Assembly (NCBI GenBank): GCA_038093515.1
Contig: JBBPSI010000042.1
Span: 1-64,000, forward strand
Source: Butyriboletus loyo
Lineage: Eukaryota > Basidiomycota > Agaricomycetes > Boletales > Boletaceae
DNA length: 64,000 bases
Direction: 5' to 3'
Numbering within the stretch: position 1 is the stretch's first letter; each line of letters opens with the position of its first letter. The position numbers and the translations under genes are program-made. Below, piece after piece: positions 56,607 through 64,000 of the stretch. The notes below the pieces were generated by a model. The model searched no databases and had not been told where the DNA came from. It saw only the letters and a program-made list of their open reading frames with translations.

Positions 56607-58025
56607 ATGTCCATGTCTTGCCCGAATATCTTTGAAAATATCTTCTCTACCCCGGACATCGCCTCCATCTGGTCAGACAGAACACGGACTCAAAAGTATC
56701 TTCTTTTCGAGGGCCATCTCGCTCGCGTGCAAGGAGATCTCGACATCATCCCCAAAGACGCTGCCGCCGAGATCTATGCATTTTGCGCAGATGTGGATAA
56801 TATCGATTTCCAAGAGCTCAAGCGAGACACCGAGAAGATCGGGTATCCAGTTTTGGGTCTCGTCCAGCAGATCGTCCGTGGAGTCAACGCCAAACACCTG
56901 GGTTTCGGAGAGTGGGTTCACTACGGTGCAACGACTCAGGTGACTCTTCCAACCACCAGGTCGCAGATATGGCTGGAGTTGACTGCGGGTTTGGCACAGG
57001 ACGTAACAGACACTACAACTGTCATGCAGCTAGCGTCAACACTCGAGATGGTCTCCTGTTTGCTTCGGGAGATTACCGAGAGGCTTGATGCGCTCGCAAA
57101 CCGCCATGCCACCACGCCGATGGCTGCTCGCAGCAACCTCCAACACGCTGTCCCTATCACATTAGGCTTCAAACTGGCGCGCCTTCGTGCCACCTTCGAT
57201 CGACACGACCTACGCCTCGGCCAACTGAGGCGACGGGTGCTCATGCTCGAATTTGGGGGTGCAGCTGGTACACTCGCCTCGCTCCCTTCCGACAAAGCGC
57301 TGGAATGCCAGGAAGCACTCGCGATTTCTCTTGGGCTCGCGGTTCCCAAGATCGCCTGGCACACAGAACGCGATGGTATCGCTGAAGTCGGCGGGTTCTT
57401 TGCGCTTTTGACTGGGACGTGTGCCAAGTTCGCGACAGACGTCAAACTTCTCATGCAAACTGAAGTGGGTGAACTGTCTGAGCCGTTTTATAACCAACGT
57501 GGATCATCGTCGACGATGCCACAGAAACGCAACCCTATCTCGTGTGCCTACATTACTGCCATGGCTGCCTGCGTGCGCTCCCATTCCAGCGCGCTGTACG
57601 AGGCAATGGTAGCAGACCACGAGCGCTCGACGGGACCGTGGGAGATTGAATGGATTGTGTTGCCGGAGATATCCAAGTTGACATGCGCCACGCTGAAACA
57701 CACGGCTGATCTTGTGGCTGGCTTGGAAGTGCACCCCGAAGCGATGAAGAAGAATTTGGGTCTTACGAAAGGGGGGATTGTCTCTGAGGCGGTGATGATG
57801 GCCCTCGCGCCGAAGATGGGGCGGCAGGTCGCGCATGATGTCGTGTACGATCTGTGCCGAAGGAGTGCCAACGAGGATGTGCCGTTGCTTGAGCTTTTGT
57901 GTGCGTCCGACGAGGTGGCCTCTACCGGGATAGGGCGGGACGAGTTACGGTTGTTGTGCGAACCTGCGAATTATGTTGGGTTGTCGGTCCAGATGATCGA
58001 GGCGAGTAGGCGCGTGGATCTGTAG
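56607..58025 (+). CDS. Fumarase/aspartase-superfamily lyase, 3-carboxy-cis,cis-muconate cycloisomerase-like
   Basis: The superfamily signature GSSTMPQKRNP (residue 304 or so), the DHERSTGPWEIEW segment and LTKGGIVSEAVMMALAPKMG are in the order seen in bacterial PcaB (beta-ketoadipate pathway) and adenylosuccinate-lyase-like fungal proteins. Read unspliced it is 472 aa. A 60-nt GT-AG intron in frame (56940-56999) separates GATTQ from DVTDTTTVMQL. Removing it rebuilds the superfamily's GATSQD motif (as in HWGATSQDIIDT) and gives 452 aa. The enzyme would catalyse lyase or cycloisomerase chemistry on a dicarboxylate. The substrate is uncertain, and classical fungal CMLE is an unrelated beta-propeller enzyme. 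A bacterial origin is conceivable. The start at 56607 is the first Met; the N-terminal FSTPDIASIWSDRTRTQKY fits the family. Confidence 0.85.
   Translation: MSMSCPNIFENIFSTPDIASIWSDRTRTQKYLLFEGHLARVQGDLDIIPKDAAAEIYAFCADVDNIDFQELKRDTEKIGYPVLGLVQQIVRGVNAKHLGFGEWVHYGATTQVTLPTTRSQIWLELTAGLAQDVTDTTTVMQLASTLEMVSCLLREITERLDALANRHATTPMAARSNLQHAVPITLGFKLARLRATFDRHDLRLGQLRRRVLMLEFGGAAGTLASLPSDKALECQEALAISLGLAVPKIAWHTERDGIAEVGGFFALLTGTCAKFATDVKLLMQTEVGELSEPFYNQRGSSSTMPQKRNPISCAYITAMAACVRSHSSALYEAMVADHERSTGPWEIEWIVLPEISKLTCATLKHTADLVAGLEVHPEAMKKNLGLTKGGIVSEAVMMALAPKMGRQVAHDVVYDLCRRSANEDVPLLELLCASDEVASTGIGRDELRLLCEPANYVGLSVQMIEASRRVDL
56940..56999 (+). other. In-frame 60-nt intron in the lyase gene
   Basis: Donor GTGACT and acceptor GGCACAG. 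No stop codon lies within it, so simple translation includes 20 extra residues. These interrupt the conserved GATTQD motif and would be absent from the enzyme. Confidence 0.75.
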
Positions 58026-58428
58026 AGAGCGGAGATGGTCAACGAAATCCCTAACTGGACTGGTAATCTCGATGGGACGCGGTGAATGATTCACCGCTTC
58101 TTTCTATTCCATCCTCCCGACGACCGTCCTGCCACCCGGTCGCCTTTCGCTGCCAGTAGCACCCGGCTCATTTCGAGGTGGTGGACAAACGTGTTCGCGA
58201 AATCCTGGGGAGCTGGTACTCGTCGATCGAGTGCGGACACGCTTTTGCAGAAAGATCTGAGGTGGTTCAAGTTGGTTCTTCGATCATCGTCCTCGAAGCA
58301 ACTCCGTAGAGCGCGGCATGTTGCATCGCCAACTACGACCATGCCCCCGCCGCTCATCCCCCCGCCTTTAACACCTCTCTCCCTTTCTTTTTCTTTCCCC
58401 TCGCCCTCCTTCCCTCCCTGCCACTGTC

Positions 58429-60500
58429 ATGTCTGATATTGTCCCTCTGATCGCTTCTCATTTCCTCGGTAGGTCGTCGGCTGCATGCAAATGGTAGCGC
58501 TAACGTGCCCTAGGTGTCATTCTATGTAGTTTGTACGCCCCGCTCTGCTTGCTGCTCACAGGACATCTGACCCTCGATAGGTTGTATGGCCTCACGTTGG
58601 CGCAAACATGGTACTATTTTCATTCGTTCCCCAAGGACAGTTACCACACGAAGCTCCTGGTCAGTGCCGCCTCCCATGGCGTATGTGCTCAAACTCATCG
58701 TACTCCGCTAGGTTGCATTCCTGAGGTAGACCATTGAAATCGAGAATTCCCCTCGTTGATGCACTCATCGTACTTCCAGCACCCTTGGCACCGTTCAGAT
58801 CGTGCTCGTTTCCGCGTCAATATACCAGTATACTATCGTTTGGGCCGGGGATATCGTCATGTCGGGTTATGTCACATCGTAAGATTTTTCGCCTGCTTGT
58901 AGTTGACGGACTCGCATCACGACTTGATACAGATCGTTCGAGGTGCGTGTATGCGCCTATCACAGCGCGTCTCTTTGTTGATTGCGGCTCCAGGCATCGA
59001 TGGCCGTTTCTGTACGCCGTTTCTTTCAATCTCCCTTCTGTTTGGCATTGATTTTCCTGTCGACCAGTCCGTGATCGCATTTGTGGTGCAATTGTGCGTA
59101 AAATTCACACACATTTTTCTCCTTGACGTCATCCTCCCCCCCATTAGGACTTATGCACATCGTATTTGGAGATGTGAGTCCCGCGTCGAACAATCCAGCC
59201 TCATCTCACTTGACTCTTTAGTGAGTTTTTGTAACCGGCTATTGACGTATCCGATCGTAAGTCCCACACGATCGGGTGCTGCGCGGGCTCACCATCTCGA
59301 TACATCTAGGTCATCTTGGCGTTTATTGCACTAGGTCAGTCCTATCCAACTAGTTCGCGCGGATTCTAATCAAACTCGTATAGGTTGTGGTGGAGGTATG
59401 CTTCGTACGACGTCGAGCACGTATCGATACTCATGATAGCTACTAAGCTATGTTGGTACAGACGTACGTTGGCGACATCTACCACCTTGTTCGTTGTTGA
59501 CCAAGTTCTCACTATAGTATCAAAACCCCGCAATGGCAGAGCACGCGTGGAAGCAACGTCAGTCGCCTCCCCGTACATCCATTCGCGGATTCGTTTCACC
59601 TCACGCTCGGACACGTTGACTTAGTTCTCCGCTCTGATATTTTATCTCGCTTCGGTAGCTTGCGACCTTCTCATCGCCGGCTCGCAAGCATACCTGTTCC
59701 ACAAGTCGAGGACAGGGATTGGGCGGTAAGTTTCGTTCCCGGAAAGGCAAGTAGCACCAACGAGTCGCTTCAGGTTAGGTGGTCTCATCACGAGGTTGAC
59801 CATCCTGGTCATCAACGTCGGTTTACTGACAAGGTACCCTTTCTCATTGCTGTGCTGGGAGACTCTGATCAGATGTATCGTATTAGCATCGACGTGACCG
59901 TCTTTCTCGTGCTTGTACGGTCCCCCTTTGAAGTTTGTCGATCGCGCTGACGGCCCTCCTCAGTTCCTCGTCTGTCCATCCAACGGCGCGTTCCTCGTAC
60001 CCTATATTCTCATGAGCCATTGTCAGCTCCTCGCCTTTTCTTGCTCTCAAAAGTATTGACAAATGCCCGCTCAGGTTACCTCAATTCGTTCCTGAGTGTG
60101 TGAGCACCATCATCTCCCTCTTATAGTCCCGATCGAGCACTTGTCCTGACGCCTCTTAGCCTCAACTCGCGTCTCCTCCTACGCGAGCTGGTTGAGAGTG
60201 ACGAGGTGGGTCTCTCCTTGGCATTGACCAGACTTGGGGACTGACGCCCCTCCTCCCCTCCCTCCCCTCCCCTTTCCGTGGGTGTGGGTGGGATAGTACG
60301 CTTGTCCGAACATTGCGAGTTCCGTGGACGGTTTTGGGATCAGTCCGCCGTCACAAGCACTCCCCCAATGTCCATCCCCGTCTCACTCCCAAGCGCCATA
60401 TCAATGTCAGGACGACCAGTCCCAGTCGCAACCACACGCCCCAAGTCCGTCTGGGGTGGACCCGTTCCCGATCATGGTCGTTTCGCGGGTATGAGTGGGT
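58429..60500 (+). CDS. DUF6534-type multi-pass membrane protein
   Basis: Many short exons. The first three join as MSDIVPLIASHF then LGVILCSL and LYGLTLAQTWYYFHSFPKDS. The last is the hallmark of basidiomycete DUF6534 proteins (a helix ending in Q-x-x-x-YF then Pro-x-Asp). Later exons give IVLVSASIYQYTIVWAGDIV (58798), SVIAFVVQL (59070) before an intron, TYAHRIW (59152) and VILAFIALG (59309), matching helices 3 to 6 in order. Function unknown; seven membrane segments are usual, with the family expanded in mushroom fungi. The 3' end is not certain. Candidate final exons lie between 60160 and 60500, and the rightmost is Ser/Pro/Gln-rich. Confidence 0.65.
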
Positions 60501-61412
60501 GTCGCCGATTCATGCTTTTATTCATCCGCCCCACACCCCACTCTGCTGTGATATGTTCTTTAAAAATGTAATAGAATATTCTGTTTTCATTGTCCGTCCG
60601 TTCGGTTTTTTTTTGGTTGCCGCACGTGTGTATGTGGCCATGGCCCATGGTCTCGGTGGGTCGTATCATACGAGCGAACGAGCGAAGACAGGATGGAACG
60701 ATATCGAGATCACGGCGGTGGTCTATGCTGTCGGGGGACCGTCGTTAGTCATCACACCATACAGCGCATGTCGCCTGGAGTTCTCGATAAGTCGTATTTG
60801 CGGGACTCGGCAACGCTTGTTTCAGTTTCAAACACACCCACGTCCAATGTATAATACAGCACACAACAAGTCGTCAGCCGTACGATGGCAGACCCAGCTC
60901 AGCCATCTGTAACTGTAATATATGCACTGCCAGAGTCTGAGATCTTGACAGAGTGCAGCACTGTACAGTTGCTTACTTGTCCCCACGAGAGATCATCGGC
61001 ACACACGCGCACGTAATCCGAGCCCGCACCATGGAATGCGTCACTCCGAATAACTGGATGGGCGGCAGGAACCCAAGTTCTGGAGGCAGAAGACAGTACG
61101 ACTCGAGGTGAGGTAACTCCGAGTTTCGATGCATTGAATGATGGCAGTAGTCTCCCCAAATCAGACCTACTACTGGATAAAACATTGTGATCAGAAGATA
61201 GATACGAATAGACATTAGAGTAGCCATAGTTTCACCAACGTGGACACGACAGTACAGCAACGTCAATTGAAAGAATTTTATCTCGAGTATTGTTCGTGTT
61301 TAGATAACGAGCGGAAGCATTTCTTGTTCTGTAACCCAAATGTGGACGCGACAAGCAGTTGGCCATTATCATTGTTCGTCGCCACACTGGCATTCCACAG
61401 TCGCCCACTGCC
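60501..61412. other. Interval before K4
   Basis: No recognised gene up to about 61250. From about 61260 the sequence is the upstream flank shared with K1-K3, recognised by ATTTTATCTCGAG and the CCAAATGTGGACG region. Confidence 0.5.
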
Positions 61413-61428
61413 AGGGTATATAAGACCC
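61413..61428 (+). promoter_or_regulatory. TATA box of K4
   Basis: GGTATATAAGACCC on the plus strand, 45-60 bp before ATG 61473. Same box and distance as K1-K3 in opposite orientation. Confidence 0.6.
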
Positions 61429-61472
61429 GTTGCGTCCTACTAACATTCCCCAATCACCACACCTCAGACGCG

Positions 61473-64000
61473 ATGAGTGAGTGACTTTCTATCTAACGAA
61501 CGCATTTCATAGTTGTCTCACCGCTCGTTTACAGGTGAAGTTCAATTCTGGATTCTTCTTGGAAAAGAGCTGGTGTTTGTCGTAGCTCAGCGTGATGACT
61601 TGCTCGCCGAGTTTTTTAAAGGTCTTCGAAACGATCCCGACGCGGCTGAACACATGCCTGCTCAGCTTTCCTGCGGTGCTTGCAACTTCTACCAGTTGAA
61701 AGACCCAGTGTCGGTCAGCCAGGATGACGACCAGGTTAAGCAGGCACTCTTGGATACGAATAACAGGTTACCCGTCCCTCCCAGGAGAACAACGATTCAC
61801 CAGCTGGCGAAGACGTTTGCCCGTGGCCATGTGTATTTAATCATCGACTTTCCTGATCGTAAGTGTCACCGACTTGTAGGTTCCGAGTGGTATATGTTGC
61901 TCACTGCATTGCCCCCTCAGCATTCGAGGAGTCGAATAATGCAATTGCGAAGTTGAGACAGAATCACGCTACATTGTTCAAATGTCTACAAGTAACGGTT
62001 GGGGGGCTGGGTAGCTGGCACGCGGATGATGTCCAGAGGAATTTGCAAGGTGGCATCCTCACGGAGAACGACAATAGTCTGCCCCCTGAATTCAGGAAGA
62101 TTCAGGAAGCTCTGGCAAAGGAACGCTCATATAAGGCATGTACCTCGTGTGTTGCCACATTTTCCAGACGCTGATGCGGAATCGTTCCAGGAGAGTGATT
62201 CGGAGAGACGAGATTTCCAAAATGCCAAACTCTACGAGACGGAGTTTAAGCGTATCTTTGCGTCTTGCGAAACTGAGCGTGAGGAAAGTACGGTGATCAA
62301 TGATCGAGAATACGCAGCGTTCCATAGCGTTTTGCGAAGCTACAACGAGGACGTGCAGTTGATCAAGACCAGGAGCTCGTCGGCTCTCAAGGCCAGCAAC
62401 TTCATTGTTCACTTCATTCAGCCTCCCTTCTTCTCCAACCACGATGATTCTCGCGGCTTCATGTTCCATCAGTAAGTAGTGATTCGTGTTCATATTTCTA
62501 TATTACTAAACAATCTTCCAGGGAGAAATCGTGGGATTTTCCTATTTTCGTGAACACCATATCAGCGCAGAATGTCTGCAAGAAATTTACGCCCAGGAGT
62601 GACTGGATGGTGATTTCTAAGCACATGATTCCATTCGTCATATCGGAAGTGATATCGCAAAAGCAGGAGTCCGACCGCTCTCGGATGCTTGTTCAGGCGA
62701 CCGCTCTTGCTCGTGCTGGACAATTTCTTGTGCGATCTAGCTCGAAGCGACCCTTTTTCGTGGTGGCCATCTATGTCGATGCCAAAATGGTTGCGTCTCG
62801 GTATATTGTAATGCAAACAGGCCGTGGCAACAGGGAAGATCCAAATAACCTCTACCATGATCAGGCGGTCGGTGTTCAGGATATTTCTGTATTGAGCTAC
62901 TCACGGAAGCACACAGGTGTGCATTCATCGGAAAGACTTCGACCTCAGCAACGACGACGAAGAGGTAGATTTTTTGCGTGAAATGTACAATCTGGCAACA
63001 CAAATCACTGCATTGGCTGGCGACCTGGACCCGCGCAAGAAAGAGAGCCTGGGAACCATCAAGAATGTCGCGCAAAACGTCCTGTCGCTCAACTCGAAAC
63101 ATGTGAAAACAAAGACGCGCGGCAATACTGTCATGGACTCTATTGTGGAAGTAGGCGACGGGCCCGACGGCCCACAAGACGAGGATGATCAAGGTGTCTT
63201 TGAGGCCAAGGATATCCAAAATGTTTTGCACCAGATGAATTACACGATCGAATTCATCCCATGGGGGGTACGAACTCTTACTTTCAGCGGTACTCCGACT
63301 GACTCTAACTCATGTACCCCAGCATCCTAACCTTGCGGTGATCGTGAACAAGACCGGCGACAAGCACGGATACCTCAAGTTTGTACAACGAGAGAGGGAA
63401 GTCGACCTTCTACAATACCTCACCGAGATCGAGTCCCCGTCCAACCATACCATCTCTGGTGTTCGATTCTGGCCGGTGGAAGGAGGAACCGTGATATCCA
63501 TGCCTGTCGCTGGCGGCTGGCTAACGTCACTAGATAATCCTGGCGAGCAGCTATGGTCTGTGGCTGTACAGCTTGTGGAAGCAGTCGCATTCATGCACGA
63601 GCACAACGTCGCCCACATGGATCTGAAGCCGCAGAACATCATCATTCCCTCAGAAGGTGGACGGTTACTGATCATCGACTTCAGTGTGTCCATCCGCGTC
63701 CGCGGTCCGGATGTCAAATACACTGGGGTTGTCGGTACGGATGACTACATGGCCCCGGAAGTGAGCAGGGGACAGTACAAGCCGATGCTGGCCGACTTGT
63801 GGAGCTGTGGAAGAACGTTGGAAGTATTGTGTTCATGCTGTGATTCCTCGGCGGATCGCACGACGCTGCTCGAGATAGCTAGGCGACTTAGGGATCGCGA
63901 TCCGGAGGCGCGGCCGAAGATGTCTACGGTGTTGCAGTGGATGGCTCCTGCATATCGAGGAAAGGACAGTGTTGCGGCTGCGTCGTTAGGGTAAGTCAAT
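61473..64000 (+). CDS. Crinkler-like header / nuclease-like / protein kinase gene, copy K4 (3' end cut by window)
   Basis: The only copy on the plus strand. Exon 1 is ATGA; after the intron (61477-61534), SEVQFWILLGKELVFVVAQR opens the header. FYQLKDPVSVSQDDDQV follows, then a strand HVYLIIDFPDR. This header is the most distinct of the four. The middle has DWMVISKHMIPFVISEVISQ and DRSRMLVQATALARAGQF (62590-62720), then DFDLSNDDEEVDFLREMYNL. The kinase begins after the intron near 63270-63325 at HPNLAVIVNKTGD and includes the catalytic HMDLKPQN (63616), DFSVSIR (63680) and APEV (63753), ending TVLQWMAPAYRG...SLG. A GTAAGT donor at 63993 joins the last short exon, which lies outside the window. 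Kinase and middle domains are almost identical to K1. Confidence 0.8.

Overview
The window comes from a filamentous fungus, most likely an agaricomycete basidiomycete. Protein genes are broken by many introns of about 50-60 nt. The families present include a PsiD-like decarboxylase, a DUF6534-type membrane protein, an F-box protein, a PDR-type ABC transporter, and multi-domain kinase genes with a Crinkler-like N-terminus. All are typical of Agaricomycetes. I cannot name the genus. I found no bacterial-style operon, CRISPR array, rRNA gene or convincing tRNA gene.

Region 1 (1-6.2 kb) holds a direct tandem duplication of a PsiD/phosphatidylserine-decarboxylase-family gene. The left copy runs off the window edge. 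Between the copies lies a complex mobile-element-like structure: a 1.17-kb inverted repeat with a 413-bp spacer, and arrays of a GTTAGGA motif spaced about 20 bp apart and facing each other. Region 2 (8.9-17.4 kb) is conserved housekeeping sequence: OPI10/Hikeshi, a nucleotide-sugar transporter, MRE11 (divergent from the transporter), an F-box protein and proteasome subunit beta-4. Region 3 (17.4-28.5 kb) is gene-poor. It has one hotdog-fold thioesterase, small inverted-repeat elements, direct repeats and relics of MATE transporter genes. Region 4 (28.5-42.8 kb) is transport-rich: one full PDR/ABCG transporter and two tandem MATE transporters, followed by a Werner-type 3'-5' exonuclease.

Region 5 (43.6-64 kb) is the most unusual part. 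Four copies of a three-part gene (Crinkler-like header, nuclease-like middle domain, C-terminal protein kinase) are spread over 19 kb. Three are on the minus strand and one is on the plus strand, cut by the window end. Each has the same TATA box about 50 bp before its start. They are interleaved with relics of the PDR transporter, an intact and a broken copy of a fumarase/aspartase-superfamily lyase resembling 3-carboxy-cis,cis-muconate cycloisomerase, and a 1.1-kb element with inverted ends. The DUF6534 gene sits between the intact lyase and the fourth kinase copy.

The layout suggests a fast-evolving accessory locus grown by segmental duplication, inversion and element insertion next to stable housekeeping genes. 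Exon boundaries were inferred by hand from splice motifs and reading-frame continuity. They are reliable where stated and approximate elsewhere.
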